DNA from: Pardosa pseudoannulata
Lineage: Eukaryota; Arthropoda; Arachnida; Araneae; Lycosidae
DNA length: 64,000 nt
Assembly: GCA_032207245.1 (NCBI GenBank)
Contig: CM063502.1
Coordinates: 68,275,116-68,339,115 of the forward strand
Reading direction: 5' to 3'
Shown piece after piece: positions 50,973 through 63,780 of this stretch. Position numbers and translations under genes: made by a program. The notes below the pieces were generated by a model. It worked only from the letters and a program-made list of their open reading frames with translations, did no database searches and was not told the DNA's origin. Each line of letters begins with the position of its first letter. Positions within the stretch are counted from its first letter, which is position 1.

Positions 50973-53522
50973 AGTTTAGAAAGATACGTATCCTTTCTTT
51001 TACAATTTATAAATAATAGATGTTTAATTATAATCTACTCTCACGATAGTGACATTACTTACTCCAAAGAGATCTGTAAAGCTTATCTGAATATCGGAGA
51101 TACTTTTTATATCCTTACAAATGGACTTATTGGTAAAAAGCTAGTTTTACTTCACTATATTTTCACAATGGGAGTTAGTTTAACTTTACAGCTAGTTGCA
51201 TTACATAAAATTCATTTGATTTAACTAAATTTTACTTGTAGTATTACTTAAGAACAACTACATCCTCATGCTTCTTAACCAACTTAACCTGAATATGCTA
51301 TTATTGATTGACAAGATATTTTGTCTTCATTGCTTGTCATTCACTTTCTATTGTGAATTATTTCTTTTAGAATTTAATGCTGATTATACAGTAACTGGTA
51401 ATAAGTTTAAGATATAGTTGTATTATCCTATCACCTCAAAATTTAGTACAGATTGTGAAGACTGAGTCAGATCCTTTATCCAAGGATTTTCATGTCAGTT
51501 TGTGTTACCATCAATGCAATGATTGGTTCTGCACCCACATTTTTCCGGTCAATAAGATTGCTTGATTTTATTATATACAAGATTCTATTTAGTTTCGTAT
51601 GGTAATATTTGCAGTGAATTCGGATGTGATGTACTGATGAAAGACTGAAGAGGAACGGAATTATCGAAGAAAAAAACTTGCTAGTTATTTTTAGCATAAT
51701 GATGTGCCTAATTATTTTATATTTTTACGTTACACTTTAAAAAATAAGCAATAATAGAAAGTATGGGTATAAACGGTACTTTGCAGAAAGCTTTTAAAAT
51801 AATATGTAACTTAGCTTTAGAAATCAGAAGCAAAAGTGAAACTATTACGATTTTGAAGATTGAGGGGGATTTAAATTTTCTTTAAATGCAAAATGTTCCT
51901 TAATTGTTCAGAATTTTTTCTCGTTTCTGTTATAATTCTATCTAAATAATGAATTTCGATGTATATTAACAATAACAACTATTCAATTAATAATTTGAAA
52001 CTTTACGGTTTTTCTTTGAAAATTTTATCCGTACTATTCATTCTGGTTTATAATTAAAATAATTTGAGATTATACAATAGCACTAACTAGAAGTCACATA
52101 TTACGAATAAGCATTTGACCTCACCGGTTAGCTTGTTACGTTTTGGTTTCTCTCTGTATTTTAAACATCTTATAAAAACTAATAACAGGGAAAAAGTTTA
52201 CCCTAAGTCATTTCAGCTTTACTACTTTGAAATTTAATATCTACCATACACTACTAATTTACCACACACAACCGTTGCCTAAAATGTTAAAAGTAAATTT
52301 ACATTCATATTTTCAATGCGACATAAGTACTTTATACTGTTTTACTTTTCAAAGATTATGTTCACAAATATATAACTAGATGAATAAAATTCTCAAAAAT
52401 GATTTTTACAGAAGCAGAATGTGTAACAGTATCATCATGCATGGGTTTAACTTGGGTATATCAGATAAGTAATTTGAAATAATGAACTTAGCTTTGTATA
52501 AATTGTTTACTTGGCATATCATATCGTTTACATATATCGCTTACATATCATAACAAATACAAAATACCTTGACTTATTATGAAAAAAACTCTTAAGGATT
52601 GAATAAGTGATAAAGTTTTTACTTTATTTCTAGAGACTACTCTTTAGTTGTTTAAATGTAAAAAAAGAAAATCATGGCATTTTTATTTCTTGTGCCCAAT
52701 ATAGCAACAAAATATTTAACCCTAAAAGTATTATCTGCACTCCATTAATTTAAGCTTTCCATTATATTAATGTTATAATGAGTAATTTTATAATAAAAAA
52801 ATATTTCTTGAATGCAAAAAAAAAACTTGTATTGTTTCTTAAACTTAGTTTTACAGAAATACAGTAATTGTGTACATGGCATGTTCCCCTCTTAAGGACA
52901 GAAAAAGGGAAGAAAATTCATAAGAATGTGACTTAAAAGACAGTTTTAAATGCTTCTTCATCTGTTCTACCTATCGTCTCATTTCTCTATACTGTTTTTG
53001 AACTTCTAAAATTAGAAATAACAACTATCAGCTAATAAGTAAAGTGTCAGCTGATTAATGTTTTTCACTTTAAAGTCTATAAATTATATCCCACTTATAA
53101 AGAGATAAAAGATTTAGCGTTCATAATTTATAATTTAAAAATATTCCAATTTATTTTTATTATAATAAGCGTATGGACAACTTTTTACACATGTGTGAAA
53201 TATTACTTCACGTCATAAAACAAAGCGTGAATTCAAAAGCCATCTCCTAAAAAAAAAGTTCATTTTAACTTGACTTAGTTCAGGAAAAAAATTGCCTTTC
53301 AGAAAGGGAGTGACACTTAATAAATTTAGCATGGGAGGTAAACGAGTTAAGATTGTCTCTTCAAAGGATAAACAGCAGACGCAACCAAGATTAATGCTGT
53401 ATTCATAGGCGTAACGACATCTTTCTTATCTTTTAGTTTGTTGTAAAGTTGCAACGATATCACATTGTATAAAGTTAGCCATGCATTGTGTTGTCTTTTT
53501 AACTCTGATCTAAATCATTTTG
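50973..53522. other. Unannotated AT-rich stretch
   Basis: About 2.5 kb. The 93-codon plus frame at 50943-51224 begins in the SINE and has no domain. No other feature seen. Confidence 0.35.
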
Positions 53523-54065
53523 ATATGGACTGTTTAATTGAGAGGCAGTAATTTAGGCAGATATAGAGATATTATTTGTGCTGGTCTCCCAGCAGATATG
53601 AAATTTTTAAAGTTATTTTTATACTTTTGTTTTATACAGTCTACTAGGTGACTAGAACTGGAGAACCATACATACCTCTTTATTTTATCTGCAGGCGTTT
53701 TTTAAAGTAAAATAAAAGCACACAATTTGAAGTCTTACGCCTGAATTGAATAATTTTGGTTTGGACTATTTAAACCAGAAGTAATATTTGATTAGTTATA
53801 GAGATATTATTTGTGTTATTCTGAGAGTAAATTATATCATTTTTAATATTTTGTCTATCAAGGTTTTTGGACCAAATCTATAGGGACATTATAACTGGCA
53901 AACCCTATATTCTTTGTTATTTTATTTGACCGGTATATTTTAAAAACAATTTTATACTTTTTAATTTTTTGTCAAGTCTTTTAATCAAATCTTCAATATC
54001 ATTACAACTGATAAACCACGTGTTCTTCCTTATTTTATTTGTTGTCATTTTTTTTCCAGATGAAA
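53523..54065. repeat. Decayed tandem copies, ~235-bp period
   Basis: TAGAGATATTATTTGTG occurs at 53564 and 53799, in units that begin GATATGGACTGTTTAA / GTTTGGACTATTTAA and end with a TTTATTTTATnTG block. A third partial copy (TTTAATCAAATC, CATTACAACTGATAAACC, CTTATTTTATTTG) ends near 54045. Confidence 0.75.
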
Positions 54066-55465
54066 AACATACAACTAAACGGTCTTGAAAAGAATATTTA
54101 TTATAAATTTCTAATTAGGTGTATTAAATACACTTTATCAACATTTAAAAAGTAATATAAGTCTGGTATGTTGTTCTGTTGAAAAATTGCATTTGTGTAT
54201 ATATTTTCAAAAGCATTAAATACATTTTAATTTGAATATTTTGACCGATACGGTACATGTAAACACATGTACGAGTGTCTACGAATGTAATTATTCAACA
54301 GCCGACGTGGATAAAAATATAAAACATTTCTGAATAAACATAATCTTATAGAATCACACCATTTAATATATCTTAGGGCAGCAAAAGCATGCGTCTGTCA
54401 TTAAAAACATTCTGCCTTTCTTTCAAATGGTTACTATACAAACAGCAAAATATTAAGATTTAAAAATAAAAATAAAAAATTGCATATAAAAAACATAGAG
54501 CTATAAATAATAATAAAAGAAAAGCTGCATAATAAAAGATAAAAACATTAAAAGGATTTAGTTTTTTATATTGCACACTTGAGTTTCGTAGTAAACGCAT
54601 TGTAAAACGTTTAGATAACTTATTATAACAACCTATTAGCCCAAATAATAATTAAGCTACACATAAATGTTTATAATTAAACTTTCAGTGTCAACATTTT
54701 CAAACCCATTTACCTTAAAAAGTACATATTAGGAGGGGAAACATAGCCGATCTTTTCTTCTGTAGAATTTCGCAGAAATTGCAAGGGAATACTGTGAAGC
54801 AAGTAATTATTTGCCACTTTTTCTGAATAATACTTGTTTTCTGCGAAAATAGGTTTGACATGGACGCATAGGTTAAAAGGAAAATCAATAAAACCCTATA
54901 TTTTCTTTCATACCTTGCTTAGATTCGTTAAACATGGGTAAATTATGTTAGTAATAAGTTGCAGAGAAGCTGAGTATCTAAAAGACTATGAGCGTAACAC
55001 GATTTGATTACTGTAATTATTAATAGAACATTTTTGCTGGAAAGTTATCTCCTCTTTTACATTTTTTTGCAGAGTATGAGAATATGACTACATACATACA
55101 AAAATAAGATTTCTCATAAATAACAATAAAGTATATCTTTTATGGAAACATTATTAGCACATTAGATAAATTCAATTATTGCATTTTCTGATTTTAGATC
55201 TTCTATTTTATGCAATCTTTGACTGGATTATAGCCTAAATGAATGTTGTTCATTGTAATAGATCCTAGCTTTTGATCCAAAAAGATCGTTCAACAAGACA
55301 TCAAAAATTTTTGGATCATTGAAATTTATACTTATATCAAAGAAACACAAGTACTAGTATGTGAATAAAATTTATAAAACTGTTTCATTGCTTGGTATGT
55401 GTCCATAAACATAAATCACCCTTTATGCCATTTTCAACATCGTGAGACACTGGGGTTTCAGTTCA
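54066..55465. other. Unannotated AT-rich stretch
   Basis: No supported feature. Confidence 0.4.
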
Positions 55466-55760
55466 TTAAGAAGTGAGCTTGAAGAAACTTGAACTATCAA
55501 AAGCCATGTTCTTCAAAGTGTAGCAGCTGATGTGCGCGATGACGTCAAGATAGGCAAACTGGGTGTTGTCGGAAGTCTGATCCGTGGCCCTAACGCCAAC
55601 TACAGCAACTTTGATGGCACCTGAGATTGTGGCCAGAACTGCGACCCGTCGTTGCACGTTTTCTATAGCTCGCATGCACGAAGTCATCACCTCAGTACAG
55701 CACTTCGCTTGCAAAGCGCGATTACAGTTGCGTGGAAACGGGGCTTTATAATAACAAACA
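55466..55760 (-). CDS. Candidate coding exon or gene fragment, unknown protein
   Basis: A minus-strand frame stays open from just after a TAA near 55765 to a TAA at 55466, about 100 codons, in a segment whose third codon positions are rich in G and C although the flanks are AT-rich. The peptide has a Cys cluster (PRNCNR, AKCCTE, SCM), an alanine/valine-rich middle (VAVLATISGAIKVAVVGV) and ends FFKLTS. No family is recognised. An acceptor-like TTTGTTATTATAAAG lies near its upstream end, so it could be a terminal exon. The opposite strand also has a shorter open frame. Either decayed transposon coding sequence or a real exon could explain it. Confidence 0.35.
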
Positions 55761-56949
55761 TTATGAATGCCTTAATGATGTGGGAGAGGATAATTCTAAT
55801 TTTTTGTTGAGATAGTGAAGTGAAGCGATGGTTATTGGCCCATTGCACCGAGGAAGAAAGTATTCACGTTCAAATGACCTTTGCATAACCTTCTCATGAA
55901 GTTTAAGTCGGTCTCATCCTACTAGATATTCTCTCAATCTAACGTGATGAAGTATAAAGGCTATAAGGAATACGGTCAGCTTTAGATTTATATACATTAT
56001 ACTAAAATTTATGAAACTAAATTTTAGTAAGATATATCTTGAAGCTATATTAATAAGCTCAATAACTGATTTTTAATTACAATTTATCGCAAGAGTGCCT
56101 GAAATAAGTTTTTATGTTATACAAAAGAGGTTATATTTTTTTAATTATTTTGTCCTGGTTTTCAATATTGGAGCTATAATGAGAAAACCTTTTAAATGTC
56201 TGTTATTTGCTTTGGCTTTATCAAAAATTTACATGATCTGAACGTTGTTTAATAAATTTAAAGCAAATTTATCTGTGATTGATCTACCTTTGAACTTGGA
56301 AAACCAACTTATATAAGTTTTCTAGACCTTAAAAATTTCAACAATTAATAGTATTTAATTTTAAGAGAAGCGTAGTGCTTGAGATAAAGAATCAATTATA
56401 TATGTTTTTAAAGCAGGAAGTAAAGATGAAATGCCTTAGATTAATATTTTAGTATGACACGCAAAAACGCAAGAATGAAAGTATATCAAAGATTTGAAAA
56501 CACATTTGTTGAATACAAATTGCTTAATAAATGCCGCGAGACTGTTAAGGCTTTCAATTTTTTACTTATCTAAAACCCTTGCTGCATAAGGATCTAAATA
56601 TGATCCAAACCGAAAATCCACTGTTTACTTGGCACTTTGAAAATCTGCCACTCTTAGGACAGATAATTTTTTCAAACAGAATTGCTTGTAAATTTGGTAT
56701 GGTAACTTTAACAGAAATGACGTATTCACTTTTTAAAACATATGCTGATAGAGATCAAATGACCTTGATTCATCTGTGACAGAAACGTTTGATTCATATT
56801 GTTAGAAACGGTTTCGTTATTTCATAATTAATGATAACTTAATATATTAGAATAATTAGAATATTTTTAAGGTGAAGTTCATAGCTTTACTGGTTACTGA
56901 CACACACGAACACATTCACACATACACTCTCAAATAGTATATCTCGAAG
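55761..56949. other. Unannotated AT-rich stretch
   Basis: A 66-codon plus frame (56579-56779) has no domain. CA-rich patch at 56900-56930. Nothing else. Confidence 0.35.
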
Positions 56950-57061
56950 TGAAGTTCAGAGTTGCTGTTACAGATCTGCAGTCGTGGAACTTACCACTAG
57001 AAGAACAGCGAAGTAAAAACAAATCTCAAGCAAATCTCTTTGGAATCTCAAACTATCGCAG

Positions 57062-57067
57062 TTTATT
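57062..57067 (-). promoter_or_regulatory. Polyadenylation signal of the LTR-like block
   Basis: AATAAA on the minus strand, about 60 bases downstream of the TATA box, the short R-region spacing seen in LTRs. Confidence 0.4.
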
Positions 57068-57127
57068 CATTATTTCTATGATGAACGAATACTATCGAAA
57101 AAGCCAACTCAACTGTCGGAGCACTTC

Positions 57128-57134
57128 TTTTATA
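57128..57134 (-). promoter_or_regulatory. TATA box of the LTR-like block
   Basis: TATAAAA on the minus strand, followed after 13 bases by a GACAGTTG initiator-like word. Confidence 0.5.
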
Positions 57135-57170
57135 GTTGTCAGTGCAAGCTAATTAGCGATCCCTACAAGT

Positions 57171-57186
57171 CACGTGGATGACGTAA
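57171..57186. promoter_or_regulatory. E-box and CRE-like sites
   Basis: CACGTG (57171-57176) and TGACGTAA (57179-57186) lie 37-50 bases upstream of the minus-strand TATA box. Confidence 0.4.
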
Positions 57187-57238
57187 CTTAAGCGTCAGAA
57201 CTCTATTTTTAGTTATGCAACTGGAAGGAATCTACCAG

Positions 57239-57258
57239 GGAACATTCGAGAACATTCG
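57239..57258. promoter_or_regulatory. Perfect four-pentamer heat-shock element
   Basis: Four alternating nGAAn/nTTCn pentamers without mismatch: GGAAC, ATTCG, AGAAC, ATTCG. This is the canonical HSF trimer site. It lies about 105 bases upstream of the minus-strand TATA box. Confidence 0.7.
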
Positions 57259-57300
57259 CTAGGGTTGCAAGAAAAGAATTACCGGAAAAACAGAATCAGA

Positions 57301-59392
57301 ACAGAAAGTGATAGAAATATCATTACATATATATTACTTAAATTTTATATTAGAGTAAACAGACTATAGTTATTGGGATCTTTTCTTTTTCCAGCTAGCA
57401 CATTACCCTAGTGTTTTGAATATATGTGTTTAATTTGAGTATATGTGAACTAAAAATATCTCCATTGTGTGAAACATCTTGTTTATTAATTTTATATTTG
57501 TTAGTTGTTAAAATCAGAAAATAAAAAACACAGGCAAGCAAATTAAATCGTTATCCTCATTAAATGAGTTATAGGAAATTAATAGCTGAGCTTGCTTGCA
57601 ATTCAGAATGGCATTCCAATGCTATTAATCAAGATTAAGATATTGTTATCACAAATCCTGAAAGACGACTATTGATACTCATTAAAATTTAAGCATTTTC
57701 CATGCAAAACTAATTTTTTTTCTTTGTTTTGTTATATTTGCTACGAGGAGATCTTCTAATCAAAAGTGAAGTGCTGCAGAAAATGAAGCAGAAAAATTAT
57801 CGATATATTAAGATACCATTACAAGAAAGTCACAGATCTTCATTTTAAGTTCATTTGTGAACATTTATTATTAAAAATAGTTTTTATTTTAAATATTTAG
57901 ATGATTTAATAATAATTAATAATTTTGTGGAATAAAAATAAATATTATTTTAGAACATTGGTGGAATGTCTTTTATGAATTATTTTATAATATGAAAGTG
58001 ATTCTTAGTAGAAGGAAGTATGTTCAAATATTCAACTCTGTTATTCATCCCAATATATTCTTAGAATTAAATTTCAATATATTTTAAGCATTTAAAGTAA
58101 CTAAGAATTTATGCATGGTTGAATATATGTATTAAGGAACCAATCAAATTTCAAATATCTTCCGCTTTTACATTTATCTAGTTTTATCTTTAAACTACTG
58201 GATTATCTTTTCATATCCAGAATAGTTTGTTTATTGTGTCATCAGTATGTAAGCAAATAAGATGAAATGTCGTGACACGCTCACAATGTTAGCTATAATG
58301 GTGTAACGAGACTATTTTAATAAAATGCAGTTATCTCACTTTATCAACTGACTTAAGCAATGAGTTCTTTCTAACTTCATTGAAATTTCTCGGAGACTCG
58401 CTAGGTAGCTCATAAATTTTTAAGTATCCGAGTTCTATTGTACTCTTGTAAGTTGAGTCCTGTCGGCAAGCTGTCAACCGTGAAAACGTGGTTCTAAATT
58501 ACATGAGCCATGTGCCATCATGTGACACGGAACGATTTGTCCGTTTTTTTTTGTTTTTGTTTTTGTTTTTATTTCTTGTGTGGTGATCATTTAAGCGTAA
58601 CCAGGATCAAACAATTTTTCTAGTAATGCTTTGTCCAATCCAATTTAGCCAATTTGAGTAGCTGATTATTTCCTATCGCAGGAAATATGTCATCAACTTT
58701 GTGTAGCGAAATGCAGAAAAATATTGGGGCAAAACAAATTTTGGTGGGTTGTTTGTTATTGACTTTTCTTCTTTTCATTTTGTTTCGTTTATAACAAATG
58801 TCAGGACAATCTACTCTTCGAAGAAAAGATATGTTATAAGGGTTTCTTTCAGGCTTTAGAACCAACATTTTTAAGGACAGTGGTTTCGCAGTGAAATCAC
58901 CTGTTAATACTTTTTACATATTTAAACACACATTTATTTTTTGACTTTCTTTAGATTTTCACACTTTAAACTATAAATAGATGTTGCGACTACAATTCAT
59001 TTATATCTTTTTGAAATATACTTTTTTTAAAATTTGCTTTACCTGGAAGAATTAAGAGTTTGATTTTCTTCATGATTCCACATGAAAATACTTACACAAA
59101 ACAATACTTATAAATTGTTTAGCTATTTTTTAATTACATTATTTGAAGGGCAATTATTCATTGATCTGAAAATTTATTTAAAGTTTTAAGAAAGAAGTAT
59201 ATTCCCTGCTGTACAATGGGAGGGTTTCACAGTTAAATCACCCTCCCTAAATTCCCTCCCCCCCACACACACAATAGAAATGCAAAAATATTTTTTTTAT
59301 ATATATTTTTAAAATTTAAAAGATTTATAGATAAAATTTATAACTTAATTGCATTAAATACGAAAGAATTTAAAATCGTGATCTTCAAAGGG
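57301..59392. other. AT-rich stretch with a possible weak duplication
   Basis: GGTTTCRCAGTKAAATCACC occurs at 58882 and 59223 (341 apart), maybe an old duplication. A minus frame at 58620-58868 has no domain. Nothing else supported. Confidence 0.35.
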
Positions 59393-60236
59393 TTAACCCA
59401 TATAGGACCGCTGTCCTATAAATAGTACAGCGAATAAAATTCCATTTAATAATAAAGTTATAAATATTTTCTGAGTGGATTTTATTTTAACACCTTTAAA
59501 ATAGACACACTTTAGCATAGTAACAAAAAAACTGAGAAATCAAATTATATTGTATTGTAAAATTTATTTTCAGCAACCTCTTAAAAATTGTCATTTTTTA
59601 ATCTTTAATTTTATATTTTTTATTATTTTTTTTCAAACATTGTGGAGGTTACTTTTAGTTTAAAAAAGAGCTAATAATGTAGCTGAAAGTTTTTGTTGAA
59701 AAATATATTTTACACGTGTATTTTGTAAGTATAAAAAAGGTGCCCTAAAATTAATACGACGGTCCAATCCCGATTATTTTTCCATGAATTCGATATTGCA
59801 TTGATAGCGCACATTATTTTCTTATCTTTCAATGAAAACCAGTTCAAACACCTGTTCACACACCTGGACACAACAAGGGGTAAATAGATGTCTATTCTAT
59901 TCAGAAAAACTGGAGATTGCAAGATAAACTTACTCTTGCAATAACTGCAAATGAAAACCAAAAACAGTATGCTTAAAATGTAATGTTGGACTTTGTTTTG
60001 ATCATTTTTTCAAATTCAATCTATGAATCAGCCTAATGCAATGTAAGTGATATTTGTTAAGTTTTAGTAGTGTAATGGATCGTTGTCCTATTTATATGAC
60101 AGCCAATTACATAAAAAATTTAAAAAAAAATTTCAAAATTTTTGTTTTATGTACTTAGTTACATTATATTAATGATATGGATTAAGTTTTAATAACTTAC
60201 AGAAATATTTAGTTGGTGTGGTACAATATGGGTTAA
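59393..60236. mobile_element. TTAA-flanked piggyBac-type element, third family
   Basis: TTAA at 59393-59396 and 60233-60236 enclose 836 bp starting CCCATATAGGACC and ending (reverse complement) CCCATATTGTACC. Near each end is a GCTGTCCTAT / GTTGTCCTAT word followed by ATA-rich bases and ACAGC, so a subterminal hairpin (CGCTGT...ACAGCG, 59409-59432) is present on the left and a degraded one on the right. The interior has a minus-strand 83-codon frame (59710-59961) with some Cys, Trp and Lys but no recognisable transposase motif; it may be a transposase relic or noise. Confidence 0.8.
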
Positions 60237-63200
60237 AAGAATAACATGAGCGTTAGAAATTGAAGAATTGACGTAAAAATAAAACGTAAGTATATTATCA
60301 CTTCTACCTAGCCTAACCCATAAGAAATAAAAAATTAACGTAAAAGATAAGAAGTCTTATTGAGTTTATTTCTTGCTTTTATTGTTTTGTTTATAACAAT
60401 ATTTTAGAGAAAAAATAATTATAAGGAGTTTCATTCAGGCTTTAAAAGAATAAAACGAACGAAAGATAAAAACTTACGTAAATGATAAGAAAATGAATGC
60501 TGGAATTATAGTCGTTAAAAATGAAATTCACTTCACATATTCAATAGCACTCAATTCTCGTGTAAATAATGATACTAATAATAGCAATAATAATAGAACT
60601 GAAGCATTCTGAAACACACCAATAATCAACATAAAGTTTATACTTCCAACATTTGTAATCGATGCTTTTAGAAAATTATATAAACATAAAACAACTTAGT
60701 GTTTGTTTACGTATCCTGTAAAAATTACTGAAATATTGAAATGGGGTTGTTTTTCTCCTTCATAATTGTTCATGTGATCACTTTAGGCTATTTTCTTTAC
60801 TCGAAGTTCAATTTAGTTTTCTTTCTGTAATTAAGGATTATGGCATTTTTCAGTTTTTCCATACATTATCCTACGTGATTATATTATCCCTGTTTTTGTA
60901 AAATTTGTAAAATTTATTACTGATTGTTTAAAAATTTCTAAAATGTAAACACTTGAGCCGGGAAACAAGAACTAAATTCCACATTTCATATCAAGAGATA
61001 ATAAATATGTCGATCTTTAATTTAATACGCAATATTTAAGTTAGAATTTTTCACAACTTGCAAAAAATAAATAAATAAATAAATAAAATTTTTTTTTAAT
61101 TAAATTAAATTAAACTTGGAATTAATCTAATGCTTTTCATTCCCTTTTCCCGTCCATTAGATTGTTTGGGGCTCAATTTTATAGATTTGATATTCTCGGG
61201 AACTCAAGAAAAAAGAAAAATGTAGGCCTTGGAATTTGTTATATTTTACAGAAATCACTACTACTTGCTGCTAAAAAAAGTTGTTTTTGAAACACAGTCA
61301 TAAAGAATTGACTTTTTCGGAAACTATAGAAAGAAAAAGAAACTTATCCGCGGTAGCTACAATATTTCTAGGAAATGACAACCAATTTTTTTTTCCAAAA
61401 ATTAATTTTTGTTTCCTTGTAATTTTCACGGAACTCAAAAATGTATATAAACAAAATACAGCATTTTCATTTTTTGTTGATGAGGAATGATAAAATTGCG
61501 CTATGATAAACTATACATTATATTTATCCTTGTTTATTCAAATATCTTAGTTTTGTTCATTTGTAATTTTTTTTCAAATTTTGATTTTGATAAATTTCTA
61601 ATGCGTGAATGCTTACTTGTAAAGCCGAACGTATCGTTTGATACGAAAAGAAATAATCAGAAGTTCATTTACCTCTAATAAAACTCAAGGTTGCGTCCTT
61701 TGGTCCTTTCTTTAAAAGTAGATAATTAGTTTTATTAATTACTTATTTAATGTTTTTCACACTTAGTTCAGGTTTAATACCCCCAAATGATACTCAAAAA
61801 GTACTGAGTACTATTTTTGACCGTAAATAAATGCAAAAGTTTATCTTCAAGCATTATAACGTAGGTTCTATGAGTATTTTTGTAGTCCCTTGAAACAAGT
61901 TTTGGCGGTCAGTTTATGGGTCAAGAGACAGGGCGTTTTATCGAATCTCAGGTCAAAGAGGAGTTTTGACCCACATTCACCTACACTTCCATTTAAATCT
62001 TGTCTATGAACTATGATTGATGTGGAATAAATGGCTGTTTACTTGAGTGGAAGTATTTTATTATGTGAATCTATAACAAATAAACACTTAACTTTCCACT
62101 TACTGAAAGAGGAAGGACGTAATATATATGCATATATTTTGTCTCTTTAAATCGTTAAATTAGATCAATGTGTTTATTCAATCTTCTATTAACTTGTCTA
62201 ATCGTAATTGTCTCTTATTTGTTTTAAAGGCTAAGCTTAGATAGTCATTTTCATTGCAATGGAGTTTTTGTTAATGTCTGTGTATAAATATGTATGTTTA
62301 GATATTTTTTTTTTATTCTAATGTAATTAATGACAATGCATACTTATAAATACTCACTGCTAACTCTTCATATTAATCGTGTTATTTAGTTCGTTACTCT
62401 TTACTTATGAGTTTGAAGAAAACAACTAATATGGGTGCAACACGACATTCTTTTCCGTTTATTATATTATACACATTTTTTTTTTTTTTGCTAATTTTTA
62501 ATTAAAAAAAATTTTTTTTTGGAATATGAGACACGATCTTTTAGTTCTTCATATTGATAAATATACAATTGCTAAAAAAGTTTTTTATAAAATCTAAAAT
62601 GACTAGTACATATTAGTTCAAATCAGCTCTAACTAGTATATATTAGTTTAAAAATGAGTACAATTCAAGTTCTGATATTTGGTAAAATCGGTATCCTTAA
62701 CATCCGTTATATTGAGATATTTCATTGCATAAAAGAGTGTAGATTGCAATAAAATAGGGAAGTGCACAACAAGATATTTCAGGAGTTCTAAATACAAATT
62801 TTCATGCGTACCTACAACTCCAAGTCTAAACTACTCAAAATTCATCTACGGATGGTCAATATGGATATTTATAGTTTCAGACTTAAAATTTTCTTGTCTG
62901 TAAGTACGTAATTAAAAATGAAAGTAGTCAAAATTGATTAAAAATGGTTATTTATTTCTGTTAAAATCTGAAGACTGAAATTTTTAGAGAATATAATACT
63001 TCCTTAATTTTTTCTAAGAATTAAGAATATTTTAAGTGTCTTATAATATTTTAACACTTAGATAATTCATTTGTATTTTTAAGCTGTAAAAAAAAGTACA
63101 CTAAATGTTAATACTCATGTACATGATAACATGTCTGCTAGAAGGGGGAAAAATTGAGTCACTATTCATTCTGACAAGAGCTACTATAAATATTATTTTT

Positions 63201-63339
63201 AAAAAAAGTTTATTTATACACATACCTGTCTAAAGAGTCTTTCTAGGCATCCAAACCTTTTTGTTCCTATCGCTGGATACAAGTTTATAGACAAGTTTTT
63301 TTGCAATATACCTTTTCTCCACTTCTTTTTTCGGCATAA
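60237..63339. other. Unannotated AT-rich stretch
   Basis: About 3.1 kb with A/T homopolymers (for example AAATAAATAAAT at 61068-61086) and short frames without domains. No terminal repeats, RNA or gene recognised. Confidence 0.35.
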
Positions 63340-63570
63340 TATTCCAGATTCATATGCTGGAGAAAAATATTACAATAGTAGTTATATAGTGAAAACTTAA
63401 TATAATCCTTGACATCGCACAAAAAATATCTAACTGAGTCGGGATTTTACTCTTTATAAAAATTATTTTTTTCCTATTTTGAGTATTTCGGTTTAACAAT
63501 GGTAACCGATATTCTTCAAAAGTGGGCATTTTGATAAGTACATTCTCCAACATATATGCTGGAGAAATGT

Positions 63571-63614
<44 letters not shown>

Positions 63615-63780
63615 TAGTCAACAGTATATTCCTAAACTGAAAAAAAAAGAAAGGATTGAAGCATAATTTTATTGTTTTCTAAACCTATTTCAAGCTATTT
63701 TTTTTTAACATTTCGGCTTAACAAGGACAACTGCTATACTTAACAGTCGGCATTTTGTTGAAGCAGTAAAAGTGATAGCA
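63340..63780. repeat. Decayed duplication, ~225-bp offset
   Basis: ATTTCGGYTTAACAAnGGnnAAC occurs at 63485 and 63710 and each is followed by GGCATTTTG. ATATGCTGGAGAAA occurs at 63353 and 63555; the second sits in a near-palindrome, TCTCCAACATATATGCTGGAGA (63543-63564 region). Confidence 0.55.
63575..63609. repeat. Poly-A tract
   Basis: 35 consecutive A. It could be the tail of a retroposed sequence, but no SINE or LINE body is recognised upstream. Confidence 0.9.

Larger units (their letters stand above)
56950..57300 (-). mobile_element. Putative solo LTR or promoter module
   Basis: Read on the minus strand the order is: heat-shock element (57239-57258), CRE-like TTACGTCA and E-box CACGTG (57171-57186), TATA box TATAAAA (57128-57134), AATAAA (57062-57067), then about 100 bases ending with TGTAACA. 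A U3-R-U5-like order without a coding frame is what a solo LTR of a Ty3/gypsy-type element would show. I could not identify a target duplication, a primer-binding site or the exact ends. A host promoter is the alternative. Confidence 0.45.

Noticed and set aside
50943..51224. 93-codon plus-strand frame as a gene
   Set aside because: It begins in the SINE head and continues into AT-rich DNA with no recognisable motif.
63575..63609. Poly-A as the tail of a processed pseudogene
   Set aside because: No coding-like or SINE-like body precedes it and no target duplication could be read.
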